Shown: positions 52,904 to 63,081, counted from the first letter of the stretch. The stretch is 64,000 bases of DNA from Diacronema lutheri (GCA_019448385.1 JAGTXO010000002.1:806001-870000), one strand, 5' to 3'. A program made the numbers and translations. The notes: generated from the sequence alone by a model not told the origin.

Positions 52904-53285
52904 CGTGCCCGTTGAAACGGCAGCGCTGGCGGTTGACTTTCGGCGAGTCATCGTCTCATGACATGGGTCATGACTCATCGCTTGATCGTCGTCATCGACG
53001 TGACACACGCCCCCCGCAGTTCGAACGATACGAGGGGCAGCCCGAGCGGACGTCACCATCCGCAACGAAGGCCCCCGCATGCGCGATAGTTTCGTCGAAG
53101 GTCGCATGCGCACGACACGGGAGATCTCCATGGAGTTCTCGGCTCCCGGATGCAGTGAGCGTGGCGTGTTGCGGTGCGAGCTCGTCTCGCAACGCCCTAC
53201 ACAGAGGCGCGATAGAATCAACGTTCGTCGAGGGAGGGGGGCTCACACTACTGCGCGGCGCACGCCAGTTTGCGTTACTGTCACG
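52904..53285. promoter_or_regulatory. Divergent spacer, PIH1 / coiled-coil gene
   Basis: 382 bp without a supported gene. Near 52945-52977 there are gagtca and tgactca (AP-1/bZIP-like core at 52971-52977) and an inverted repeat tcatgac/gtcatga (52956-52962, 52967-52973). Both divergent genes may be controlled here. The plus-strand frame is open upstream of the chosen ATG but looks non-coding. Confidence 0.4.
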
Positions 53286-54212
53286 ATGGCGGCCAGTTTT
53301 GCACGGCCCTCGGACCGGGATGGTGCGTCGACGTACCGCGAGTACGATCGGCGCGCGCCGCTCGCCAATCCGTCTGGGCACGCGTCGCTCGCGAACGGCA
53401 TGTCCCTCTACGAACCCTCGCACCCTGTCCTCGCGACCGTCGCGCGCCGCAAGATGACGGAAAAGGAGGTGGAGGCGCTCGAGAACCGGATCAAGCGGCT
53501 CGAGCTCGAGGAGGCGAAAGCGAAAAAGACTGTGACGCAGGCGCGCGAGAAGAACTCGCTCCTGCAGCAAGCGCAACAGCGGAGCCGGCGCATCGCCGAG
53601 GAGCGCGCGCAGCATGAGCGCTCGCGCAAGGCGGAGGTCGAGCGGCTCAAGGAGGCGGCGCAGCGGCGCAAGGAGCAGCAGCGGCAAAACCTGCAGCGCG
53701 CCTTCGTCGGCATGTACAACGAAAAGCTTGGCGAGGCGCGGCAGCTGCGCGAGGAGCAGGAGCGGATAGTTGAAGAGGCAGCTCGCGCGAGGCAGCGCGA
53801 GCGAGCGAAAGCCTACGGTCGGCACGACCAGATCCGCAACCGGCGGATGCAGCTCTCGAGCCGCTTCGAGATGCAGCGGATCGCGCATCAAGTGCGTATG
53901 CCATGCCGCGCGCGACTGCTCGCACCCGCCAGGCTCACCGCTACGCCGCTCGACGTCTAGCCGTCGCGGGACTCGCGCGCACAGCGCTCACCGCGTACGC
54001 GCGCGCCCCTGCGCGCGCGCGACCGTGCGCAGGAGTATTTGATGCAGGACTTTATCAACTTGATCCAAAGCGAGCTTGAGCAAACGGAGGAAATTGAGCG
54101 CGATATCGCGCGCCTTGACCAGCTCGAGGCGGAGCACGTTGAGCGCATCAGACAGCTGCAGGAGGAGCAGCGCGCGGCGTACGATCGGCTCGAGCAGGCG
54201 CTCGCAACGTAA
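53286..54212 (+). CDS. Coiled-coil protein, unknown (possibly ciliary)
   Basis: Join 53286..53891, 54033..54212 (261 aa; phase-0 GT-AG intron of 141 nt, donor gtgcgt). After a short N-terminus (STYREYDRRAPLANPSGHAS, MSLYEPSHPVLAT) the protein is one long charged helix: EKEVEALENRIKRLELEEAK, EERAQHERSRKAEVERLKEA, LREEQERIVEEAARARQRER, and in exon 2 EYLMQDFINLIQSELEQTEE to RIRQLQEEQRAAYDRLEQAL. No family is recognised. The short folded N-terminus plus rigid helix resembles small axonemal microtubule-associated proteins, and the divergent partner is a dynein assembly factor, but the ciliary link is inference. Confidence 0.65.
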
Positions 54213-54359
54213 CATCGGACGTCGCAGAACACGCGGCGACGGCGGCGCTGTGGCGCGTGCGCCAGTGAACGCGTCGCGTAGATTGTCTCACTTGGAGAAC
54301 AGCTGTCCCCGCTGCCGGCGTGCCGTCACAGTCGCTAGGTACGCCATCGTTCCTGGGCG

Positions 54360-54695
54360 ATGTTGACGCGCCTGCTAACGCGTGGCCTCCCGTTGGGCGG
54401 AGCACGATGGCTAAGCGGCGCCGCGGCGAAGACGCCGGCGCTGCTCGATACGGAGCAGGAGGCGATGCTTCTGCGCGTCTTCCGCTCCGCCGGCCCGCTC
54501 TCCAAGCGCCAGCTCGCAGAGGTGCTCAGCAAAGGGGGCCTCGCGCAGAACTTCCCGTCCAAAGCTCGGATCGATCGGCACATCAAGCACCTGAAAAAGC
54601 AGGGCACGCTCGTCGTGCACCGGACGCCTGGGCTCCCCGGCAAATTTGCCATCTCGCCTGACGAGGACTCGTCACGCGCCAACTCCTCGCCGTGA
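54360..54695 (+). CDS. Small mitochondrial protein with winged-helix-like core
   Basis: Single exon, 111 aa. A mitochondrial presequence is likely (MLTRLLTRGLPLGGARWLSG, Arg-rich, no acidic residue). The core, ALLDTEQEAMLLRVFRSAG, LSKRQLAEVLSKGGLAQNF, ARIDRHIKHLKKQGTLVVHR and TPGLPGKFAIS, reads as helix-helix-helix followed by a beta wing. I do not recognise the gene. Mitochondrial ribosomal proteins of this size and style exist, so a mitoribosome or RNA-binding role is possible but unproven. Confidence 0.6.
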   Translation: MLTRLLTRGLPLGGARWLSGAAAKTPALLDTEQEAMLLRVFRSAGPLSKRQLAEVLSKGGLAQNFPSKARIDRHIKHLKKQGTLVVHRTPGLPGKFAISPDEDSSRANSSP

Positions 54696-54702
54696 GCTGG
54701 CT

Positions 54703-54726
54703 GTGCTCGCTCATCCGGGCGAGCAC
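54703..54726. terminator. Perfect 8-bp stem hairpin just past a stop codon
   Basis: Arms gtgctcgc (54703-54710) and gcgagcac (54719-54726) enclose an 8-nt loop. It starts 8 nt after the stop of the small mitochondrial protein gene, in the spacer convergent with the Sec7-TBC gene. Confidence 0.45.
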
Positions 54727-54824
54727 GGCGCATTACGTCGGGTCGCTAGTTTGTTCGTATGTCCCGTGAGGCCCCCGTTCTGCGCCAAGTACCATGCCGC
54801 ACGTTCCAATATATACTGCGCGTG

Positions 54825-57800
54825 TCATTGCGAACGCTTTGTACCAGCCCCCGCGTCGACGGCCACCTGCGCGAGCACCGGCTGAGAGCGGCGCTTGGTG
54901 CGCGCGATCAACCTCGACAGCGCGCCCTGCTTGGGGAGCGCATCGTGGGCGACGGCATGCTTTTCGCTCGCGTCGCCGTCGCCATCGCCATCGCTGTCGT
55001 CGCCTACATCGACGTCAGCGCCCTCCGAGTCGTAGCTGTTTGCGTACAGATCCCAGCAATGCTCAGGCAGCGGCAGCTTCTGCTGAAGAAGCGGCAGCCA
55101 TTGGATGACCGCGTCCTCCTTCTCCTGCAAGCTCTTGAAGAGCGCCTGTGCGCATGGCGCAGGGTGAGGCGGGCGCATCGCGCGTCAGCCACAGCTGCGC
55201 TCCGCTCGCGACGACCTTGGGCCGTGCGCGGCTGAGGCGGACAGCGCTGCTGCGAGCCGCGCGCCTTGTCGGCGATAAGCATCGGGTCGATGGGCTGGCG
55301 GAGGAGGAGAAGCACGTGCTCACGCCCGGCCGTGCCCTCCGTGAGCAGCTCGTTTGTTCTCTTGCGCAGCAGCTCGATTGCCGCGCGCCAAAGAAAGACC
55401 TCACCATCGCGCATGTAGCAGTCCCACAGCCGTGCGGCAGTGTCAATCGTCAGCACGGGCACAAAGAGAGCCTGCAGCCAGGGCAAAAAGTAGTCCAACG
55501 GCTCGATGCGCAGCGACTCGAAGAGCGCGTGCAACACGGGCAGCTCCTGCTCGAGAACTAATTGGAAGCCTGCTCGAGCGGCGCGGCGGCGAGCGGGGCG
55601 GGCGTGAGGGCCGGGCGGGCGGAAAACGCGCGCGCGCGCCGAGCGGTGCGTCGGCGCGGCGTGTGCGCTCCGCCGCCCGCGGTGGCCTGCGCTTGCGCGC
55701 GCGGTACCGAGATTGCGCCATTGCATCGCGTCCGCGTCGGTGGCGCCAGGCACGTGCATCACGACCAGCGTAGCGAGCGCCGCGTATGCGAGCGGCGGCT
55801 CAAGCTGAATGAGCAGCATGGCCGCGACGAGAGGCGCCGTCGGCGCGCGCGCGCGGATGCTTTGGCCGCCGTGCGCCGCGGCGTACTGCAGCGAGAGCGT
55901 CGAGAGGGCCTGCAGCGCGCTCTCGCGGAAGGGCGAGGCGGTGCGGCTGCGCGCGGGCGATGCGCGGTCGATGCGTGGGCGATGCGTGCGCGTGTGTGCG
56001 TGCCGGCGTGAGACGTGCCACAGCGGACGGCGCGGCGACGCGGACGCGCGCGCGCCTCGCGGCGCGCACCCGTAGAAGGAGTAGAGTTCAACGTGGCCGT
56101 GCGGCAGCTGCTCGTCGAGCCACTCGCCCGCGCCCGCGAGCGCAGCGGCGTGCGCCGCGCTGCCGTCGCCCTTTGGCGGGATGAGCGGGCGCGCGCTGCG
56201 CGCGGACGAGAGGTTTGCGATCGACGCCGTGTCCTCGCCGAGCACGTGCAGCCAGACGTTCCCTCGCACGGAGGACGGGAGGCCCTCCCACCAGAGCATC
56301 TGCGTGCGCTTCTCCGCACGCTGCGTCTCCCACTCTGGCAAAATCTCCGTCGACCAGATCCGCGTCGCCTGCTCCACGAAGCGCTCGCGCGGCTGCGCGC
56401 GCAGCGCAAGCCGTCGCGCTGTCGCCTCGATGCGCGAGCGCTCGACGACCTGCTTGAAGTAGCGCGACCAAAAGTCGCCGAGCTCGGCGGTGTCGGCCTG
56501 CAGGTCGATGGTTCGCTGGTTGAGCACGAGCGAGAAGTAGGCCCTATCCGGGTCGTTCGCACCGCCCCCGCTGCCCGTGTCCGCCGAGCTTGCCGAGTGC
56601 GCGGAGCTCTGTCGCGTCACGCGCGCGCGCACGCCATGCCGGCGGAAGACCTGCGACTTGGGTCCGACGATCACGTCGGTGACGGCGGAGAGGGGGATCT
56701 GCTTCTCGCCGCGCATCCGCTTCGAGATGTTGCGGTAGCGCAGCTGGTCGTCGCGGATCCACATCTTGACCTGATGGTGCGAGCTCTTGAGCGCCCCCAC
56801 ACGACCGTGCGTGAACTTGACAAAGACGGAGCCCTGCGCGAGCCATTGGACGAGCTCGTGCTGCGAGAGCTCGTCAAAGGCGGTGGTCGTCTTGATCTCG
56901 GTCCGCTTGATGTCGCGGTACGCGCTGAGCAGGATGTGCTCGGCAATGTCGGCACCCTGGTCGATGCCGCGGTTGTTCTTGATGAAGTCCGCCTCCGTCA
57001 TCTTGCGCGTCACCTCGCGCGAGTGAAGGTCCGTGTTGAGCATGATCAGCGAGAAGGCGAGCGTGTACGCGGTATCACTGCACGAGAAGATGTTCGGGTT
57101 CGTCGCGTGGTAGTGCCCCGAGAAGCACTCCATGATCCGGTCGATCTTCTGCGACTCGCCGGGCAGCCGAAATGGCGTCAGGTAGGCGCGCAGGGCGTCG
57201 ATGAACGCCATGCCCCCAAAATCGTACGTGCGCGTGTAATGCAGCAGGACGAGCTTGCTCAGGTCGCTCGAGTCGCCGACAAAGTCACCAATATTCCGTT
57301 TCGACAGCCCCTTCGCGTTGTGCAGAAAGGCTGCGATCGTGCGCGCGTCGCTCTCAAGCACCGCGCGCTCGACGCCCTCGGCCGACGGCGTGCGCTCGGG
57401 GTCGAGCAGCCCCTTGGCGCGCAGATAGCGGATGCCCTCGCGCGGCTTGAGGTTGAACTTTTGCACGGCGTCGGCCACGTCCTGCGCGCGGCACGCGTCC
57501 GTCCAGAACGCGGGCGAGCAGCCCGCCGGCGCCTGCGGGCCAGCGGCCGGCGGCTGCTGCTGAGGCAGCTGCAGCACCATCGCCTTCACCTCCGAGCCGT
57601 CGGTAACGGACTCGGAGCGCGCGCGCCCAAACGTCGGCGGGAGGCCGTTGCTTGGTCGGTCGTTGGCGGCATCATCGCCGAGCGCGCCCAGGTTCCGGCG
57701 GTCGATGCGATGGCGGAAGCTGCCCCTGAACAACGATGTGGCAACGAGCGGCGGGCATTCGTCGCCCGCGCCGTCCCCCGTTTTATCGTCCGCGGGCTGC

Positions 57801-58360
57801 TCGCGCTCGCTCGCTGCCGCAGCGTGCAGCTCGCCATCGGTAGCGTCAGCTGAGGCGTCGCGCGCGGGCGGCGCTGCGGGCTCCACCTCGGCGGAAGGCC
57901 CCACCTCCGACTCAGCGGCCGCCGGCGCAACGGCCGCGGCCGGCGCGCTCGCGCGTGCATCACGCCTCACCTCCGCCTCCTCGCCCTCTTCCGCAATGAT
58001 CGGCGCGAGCGGCATCTCATGCAGTGAGGCGACGACGTCGTCGCATGACGACGCGCGCATGGACGGCTGCATGGACGGCGGGTGCCCCTTGCGCCCCGGA
58101 TCGCAGTCGTCCGCAGCCAGCTCGGGGGCCGTTGCGACGCTGCGAATGATCTCGAGTGCGCCATCGGCCTCGGCGAGAGGCGAGGCGCTGAGCTGCTCGG
58201 GAGCGGGCTCGAAAGCCACGGCCGAGGCCTCTGCGCCGCTGCGCTGCTCCTCGGTCTGCGCGCCCGGCGCGCTGTCTGCAGGAGCCGACGCGCACGCCTC
58301 GTCGACCACTGCGCTGCCACCCGAGGGAAGCATTTCTGCAGCGCCGTCACGCCCGAGCAT
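54825..58360 (-). CDS. Sec7-PH-TBC multidomain protein (Arf-GEF plus Rab-GAP domains)
   Basis: Complement of join 54825..55145, 55265..55569, 55708..55946, 56070..58360 (1051 aa). The last intron (55146-55264, 119 nt) fits best as GC-AG, joining LIADK to ALFKSLQEKED. After an acidic, disordered about 280 residues comes a Sec7 domain (FNLKPREGIRYLRAKGLLD, AKGLSKRNIGDFVGDSSDLS, LTPFRLPGESQKIDRIMECF, FSLIMLNTDLHSREV, FIKNNRGIDQGADI), a PH domain (KMWIRDDQLRYRNISKRMRG to DLQADTAELGDFWSRYFKQV) and a TBC domain (LWWEGLPSSVRGNVWLHVLG to LQALFVPVLTIDTAARLWDCY). The catalytic Sec7 Glu (in the Y-L-G-E motif) is Asp (F-V-G-D, codon 57272-57274), and the TBC arginine and glutamine fingers are hard to find. 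Linking Arf and Rab switching is likely; catalysis is doubtful. Confidence 0.85.
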
Positions 58361-58728
58361 CGAACGAGCCTCCTCGGCTGCGCGCGCACACGTCGGGCGG
58401 GTCGCGAAGGGAGCGCGCAGGGAACGACCGGAGCGAGGCACGCACGCGTGAGCGCAGGTGCCAGCGCGCGACGCGCGCCACGCGCCGCGCGGCGCGCGGC
58501 GCCGCCGCTGCGCGTACCGCCCTGCTCCGACGAGGGCATGGGTGCTCCCTCACACGAGCCGCGCTCCGTGGTGTCCCCCCCCATCGCGCCGCGTGGCCGA
58601 GCGCGAAAAGCGCACGATGCGCCCTTCACTTGCTGCACGCCTTGGTCTGGTCGCCCTCCTCTCCTCCCCCGGCGGTCACTTGGACTTCGATCGACTGCAA
58701 AGTGCAAACGCAAAAAGCACCGCGGGCA
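58361..58728. promoter_or_regulatory. Divergent spacer, Sec7-TBC / UBL-BAG gene
   Basis: 368 bp with no supported gene. Both strands have open frames of Arg/Ala-rich nonsense composition. A slightly A-rich patch lies at about 58700-58715, just before the plus-strand ATG. No other element is seen. Confidence 0.35.
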
Positions 58729-59589
58729 ATGGTGGCCGTGCGGGCGGGCTCGCTCGATTTTTCGATCACTCCGCCCGTGGACGGCCGAGTTTCCGACCTG
58801 AAGCTCCTGCTCCAGCCGCTCACAGGTGCCGCGCCGCACCAGCAGCGCCTCCTTTTCAAGGGCAAGGAGCGCAAGGACGACGAGACGCTCGCCGACTTGG
58901 GGCTCATCGACAATGCCAGGGCGATGCTCCTCTTCACGGCCGGCTTTGTGCGCCCGCCGGCGGAGGAGGCGCCGGCCAGCAGCGGGGCGCGCACAGCAAC
59001 GGTGATGCCAGTCTTGCAGCCATTCGAACCCGCGCGCCCTCCACAGCGCGCCGTTGTCGACAGCGACGAGATGGACGGGGTGCCGATCAGCGTGTCGTGC
59101 CTCGGCGTCACACATACGCTGCGCGTGGATCCCGAGAGTACGGTCGCGGACGTGAAGCTGCGAATCGCGGCGATCGTCGGCGCCGCCGTCGACCAGCAAC
59201 GGCTCATCATCAAGGGCAAGGAGCGCGGCGACCACGAGCTGCTCTCGGCGCTCGCGCTGGGCACAGGCGCAAAGGCGATGGTGCTTTTCCGCGCCGGCTT
59301 TCACCTCGAGGCGGAGGGCGCGGAAGCGGTGAAGCGCATGGTTGCGGCAACGCTCGCGCTCGAGGCGAGGCTCGCCACGATCGCGCGCAAGCAGCGGCAT
59401 CGGCTGACGGACGGCCACGAGCTCCTCGCCGCGCTCGGCGCGCTCGACGCGGACGCGAGCGCGGCTGAACTCGACCTCGCAAATGCTCGCGTGAGCGTGG
59501 CGGTTGATGCGCAGCGGCGTGAGCTGCTCGGACGGGTGCAGCGACTGCTGCAGGCGGCGCGCCTGATGCGCAAGGAGGTGCGCGTGTAA
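58729..59589 (+). CDS. Tandem ubiquitin-like domain protein with BAG-like C-terminus
   Basis: Single exon, 286 aa. Two ubiquitin-like domains follow each other. The first is MVAVRAGSLDFSITPPVDGR to QQRLLFKGKERKDDETLADL; the second is VPISVSCLGVTHTLRVDPES to QQRLIIKGKERGDHELLSAL. Both keep the Q-Q-R-L-(I/L)-x-K-G-K-x-(R) strand typical of BAG/ubiquilin-type UBLs. The C-terminal about 80 residues (TLALEARLATIARKQRHRL, ALGALDADASAAEL, RRELLGRVQRLLQAARL) form helices like a BAG domain, the HSP70 nucleotide-exchange module. Plant BAG1-4 have one UBL plus BAG; the doubled UBL is unusual. It may link HSP70 to the proteasome. Confidence 0.75.
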   Translation: MVAVRAGSLDFSITPPVDGRVSDLKLLLQPLTGAAPHQQRLLFKGKERKDDETLADLGLIDNARAMLLFTAGFVRPPAEEAPASSGARTATVMPVLQPFEPARPPQRAVVDSDEMDGVPISVSCLGVTHTLRVDPESTVADVKLRIAAIVGAAVDQQRLIIKGKERGDHELLSALALGTGAKAMVLFRAGFHLEAEGAEAVKRMVAATLALEARLATIARKQRHRLTDGHELLAALGALDADASAAELDLANARVSVAVDAQRRELLGRVQRLLQAARLMRKEVRV

Positions 59590-60055
59590 GCCATGGGGTG
59601 ACGCAACTTGTTACGCAGTAACAAGAAGCTTTATCCGGCAGGGAAGGGAGTCCAAAGGCCGAGACATCGTGCTGAGGCCGACGACCCCCCTGCCGAACCC
59701 CCCTTGCTCGTCCACTTTACCGCGTGATTTTGAAAATCGGGCACAGGAAAGGGCGCCGACGACTCCTAGGGCGAGGCTCGCTGACTCCTGTCTCCATCCT
59801 TTCGCAGATGTTCGACCACGGTGACGATGCGGCGGGTGACTCGGCGGACGATGGCGAGTACCACGCGGTGCATTGCGATGAGCTGCAGCGGGACGCGCGA
59901 GACGCACACGGCGCCCGGCGCGCCGACGACCAGGCGCGCGCAATGACTGGCTCGCATGGCGAGGCCATGCACGAGCAAACCGGTCAGGAGCAGGAAGTCA
60001 AAGGCGGCCGCTTCCCCACGGTATTGCGCCATGTGCACTAGCGCAGCGCAGCGAT
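59590..60055. other. Intergenic region with a doubtful minus-strand small ORF
   Basis: 466 bp. A minus-strand ORF from the ATG at 60032 to 59766 (88 codons; AFDFLLLTGLLVHGLAM, then VVLAIVRRVTRRIVTVVEHL) could be a small membrane protein but overlaps an equally open plus-strand frame, and neither matches a known family. The plus frame might instead be a 5' exon of the next gene. I see no other feature. Confidence 0.3.
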
Positions 60056-60844
60056 ATGCGCTCGCGATTCGCGCCGATTCGCTCCGTACGCGCGCGTCCG
60101 TGGCTCATTTTGCGCGCCGCGCGTGCGCCGCATGCACACTTCGGCAAGCGTCCGCAGGTTTCGTCCCCAAAGCATGCCAACGGCGTCGGCGGCGATGAGC
60201 ACGTCAAGGTCTCCGTGTCGCGCGGCCTCTTCAAGGGCGAGCGCGACCTCGCGCCGGCGGCATCCTCCGCGCAGCACCAGGCCGCACAGCAGCACAAGCG
60301 GCACACGCCCGACTCTGGAGCGTGCGACCCTTGGTGCGGCGGCGTTGGCCCGTCGCCGCTCAACTCGCCGCCGTCCTTCGCACCGTCGCCCGCGAAATCG
60401 GTTGCGAGGACGCACAAAGCGCAGGTGCCTGACAAGATTGCCGACGACGCTGACGTGGTGTGCGACGCTGATCGGCTGCGCCTCGAGCTCAACCCTCTTG
60501 GGCAGCGCATCAGCTCGCACCTCAACGCGTTTTACTCGGCGGATGAGTTCGCCGCCAAGAGCGGGCAGCTGATCGGCGCAATGCGCGACGAGACCAAGGC
60601 AGTGGTTGATCGCTTCCACGTGCTCCAACGCGCTGTTGACAAGATGACCTTCACAACCCGTAAGAAGCAACGCTGCGCGGAAATTGCGCGCACCGCGCTC
60701 GAGCAAATCAAGGCGATCGCGGCCGAAGAGTTCCCCGAGCCCGACGACGGCACGACGGACCAGCCGGGTGAGCAGCGCTCGCTCGAAGACGATGAGCACG
60801 ATCACGCGGGGATCCTCGCTTGCGCGCCCACACAGCAGCTTTGA
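60056..60844 (+). CDS. Hypothetical protein with coiled-coil C-terminal half
   Basis: Open for 262 codons. The N-terminal half is basic and low in complexity; the C-terminal half reads as real protein, with helices RLELNPLGQRISSHLNAFYS, DEFAAKSGQLIGAMRDETKA, VVDRFHVLQRAVDKMTFTTR and KKQRCAEIARTALEQIKAIA, ending in an acidic tail. No family is recognised. The true N-terminus is unsure: an acceptor-like ccgcag at about 60155-60160 precedes VSSPKHANGVGGDEHVKVS, so the first exon may lie upstream. Confidence 0.45.
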   Translation: MRSRFAPIRSVRARPWLILRAARAPHAHFGKRPQVSSPKHANGVGGDEHVKVSVSRGLFKGERDLAPAASSAQHQAAQQHKRHTPDSGACDPWCGGVGPSPLNSPPSFAPSPAKSVARTHKAQVPDKIADDADVVCDADRLRLELNPLGQRISSHLNAFYSADEFAAKSGQLIGAMRDETKAVVDRFHVLQRAVDKMTFTTRKKQRCAEIARTALEQIKAIAAEEFPEPDDGTTDQPGEQRSLEDDEHDHAGILACAPTQQL

Positions 60845-60848
60845 GCTG

Positions 60849-60914
60849 GACAGGTCTGTGTCCCGTGTGGTCTGACATGCAGCGGCGTGCCGTCAAAAAG
60901 TCGGAAGACCTGTC
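60849..60914. terminator. 9-bp inverted repeat in convergent spacer
   Basis: Arms gacaggtct (60849-60857) and agacctgtc (60906-60914) are perfect with a 48-nt loop. A direct repeat ggcgtgccgtca also occurs twice nearby (about 60884 and 60932). The left arm starts 4 nt past the stop of the hypothetical gene. Confidence 0.4.
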
Positions 60915-60989
60915 AGATTGTTTGCGGGGTGGCGTGCCGTCATGCAGGCTGCAAGCATCGTCGCGCGGCTCTCCGGCGCGACCGGCCGC

Positions 60990-63081
60990 TCAAAAGTGGA
61001 TGGGCTTGTCGTAAGCCGCCATCGCCGCCTCCTTGAACGCCTCGCTCATTGTCGGGTGCGCATGGCACGTGCGCGCAATGTCCTCCGCCGTCGCGCCGTA
61101 CTCGAGGCCGAGCACGCCCTCGGCGATCATCTCGCCGGCGTTGTGCGCGATGATGTGCACGCCGAGGATCTTGCCCGTGTCCGCCTCGGTCACAAACTTG
61201 ACGAGCCCGTCAGTCAGCGCGTTTGCGCGCGCGCGCGAGTTGGCCATCAACGGGAACTTGCCGATCTTGTACTTGATGCCCGCCGCCTTGACCTCATCCT
61301 CCGTCTTGCCGACGCACGCGAGCTCCGGGAAGGTGTAGATGACGTTGGGGATCGCGTCGTAGTTGACGTGGCCCTTCTTACCGACGATGTTCTCAATGAC
61401 GGCGATGCCCTCCTCCTCGGCCTTGTGCGCGAGCATCGTGCCGCGGATCACGTCGCCGATCGCCCAAATACCGGGCACGTTGGTCGCAAAGTGGTCGTCG
61501 ACATCGACAATGCCGCGCGGGCCCATCTTGACGCCCGCGTCGTCAAGCCCAAGGCCCGCAGTGAACGGGCTCCGCCCGATCGCAACGAGCACGATGTCCG
61601 CGTCGAGCACCTCCTGCTCGCCCTTCTTGACCGACTCGACCGTCAGTTTTGCGCCGTCGCCCACACGCTCGCCCTTCACCACCTTGGTGCCCATCTTAAA
61701 CTTCATGCCCTGCTTGCTCAGCGTGCGCTGGAACGTCTTGGCGATCTCCTCGTCAATGCCCGGCGTGACGCGCTCAAGGAACTCGACGACGGTCACGTCC
61801 GCGCCGAGCCTGCGCCAGACGGAGCCCATCTCGAGGCCGATCACGCCCGCTCCGATCACGATCATCTTCTTAGGCACCTTCTTGAGCGAGAGGCAGCCGG
61901 TCGACGAGACGATCACCTCCTCGTCCACGGGCACGGGCGGAAGCGGCGTCGGCACCGAGCCCGTCGCGATCACGATGTTCTTGGTCTGCGCGGCGCGCGG
62001 CGCGCGCCGGTGCGCAGCGCGGCGGCGCGCGTTCAGCGCCGCACGCGCCGCTTGGAGCGCGCGGGTTGGGCCGGCAAGCGTGCAAAGGCGGGTGGCGCAA
62101 GGAAACTTGGGCGCACAACGCCAGCGCGAGAGCACAACGGCCGCGCAAGGGCGGAGCGCTGGGAGGCGTGTGCGAAGACGCGTGGCTGCCGTGACCCACC
62201 CACAGGAGCAGAGCCCTCAAGAGCGGGGGGCAGCCAATCCCGCCGCTGCAGCGCAGCTCGCAATCTCGCACGCCGTCGAAGCGCGGGCCGGCAGGGCGGA
62301 TGGCCGGAGCGCTCTTGGCTAGTTGGGTGCGTGGCCGCGCGGCGGGCGGGAAAGGCGCGTGCATGCCGGTCGGATGGCGCGTTTACACCTTGATCACGCC
62401 AGCGACATTGCCGTCAAGGTCGGTGACCTGCACCTCGCCAGCCTTGAGGATCTTGCCCTTGCCCTTGATGTAGTCGCACTTGTACTTCTTGAGCAGGCCC
62501 TCAATGCCTGCGCACGAAAGGACGCGTTGCGCCGCTCGGTGGTCGGCCGGGGCGCGGCTGGCGCACGTGGCGGGCACGCGCGTAGCGGACGCGCACCCGA
62601 GGTCAGCCCGGTCACCGTCTTCTGCTTGTGCTCCATCAGCTTGTCGAGCTCGATCCGCACGTTGTCCGCCTTGATGCCATGCGGTCCGAAGCCGTGCGCC
62701 GCCTCCTCGTACAGGTGGGACGAGTGCAGGAGCGCCTTGGACGGAATGCAGCCCACGTTGAGGCACGTGCCACCAAGCGCGCCGCGCATCTCGACGCACG
62801 CCACCTGCGCACGTGGCGTGCGCCGCGGACGAGGCTCAGCTGCGCGGGGTGCGGGCTGGGCACGCGCGGCGCGCTTCGCGCCTCACGCGAGGCGCGCGCG
62901 GCGCGCGGCGGGCGCTCCACACCTTGAGGCCGAGCTGCCCGGCCTTGATCGCCGCGGGATAGCCGCCCGGGCCACCACCGACGATGACCACGTCGTACTC
63001 CGTCCCCCCAAAGCTAGACAGCCGGCGGAGCGCCGAGCGCGCGAACGGCGTGCGCGCAATGCATCGGGCGAGTGCGCCCAT
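60990..63081 (-). CDS. DLD: Mitochondrial dihydrolipoamide dehydrogenase (E3)
   Basis: Complement of join 60990..61985, 62389..62507, 62597..62804, 62923..63081 (493 aa; introns of 403, 89 and 118 nt, all GT-AG and in phase). The presequence [20 protein letters not shown] is mitochondrial in type. The FAD fold follows ([20 protein letters not shown]), then the redox disulfide ([20 protein letters not shown]), KNIVIATGS, the NAD-binding [20 protein letters not shown], the FAD motif [20 protein letters not shown], and the C-terminal catalytic His-Glu pair in [13 protein letters not shown]. It reoxidises lipoamide in the pyruvate, 2-oxoglutarate, branched-chain and glycine complexes. The start is the only ATG before the presequence; GTG/TTG readings upstream are ignored. 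Confidence 0.96.
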
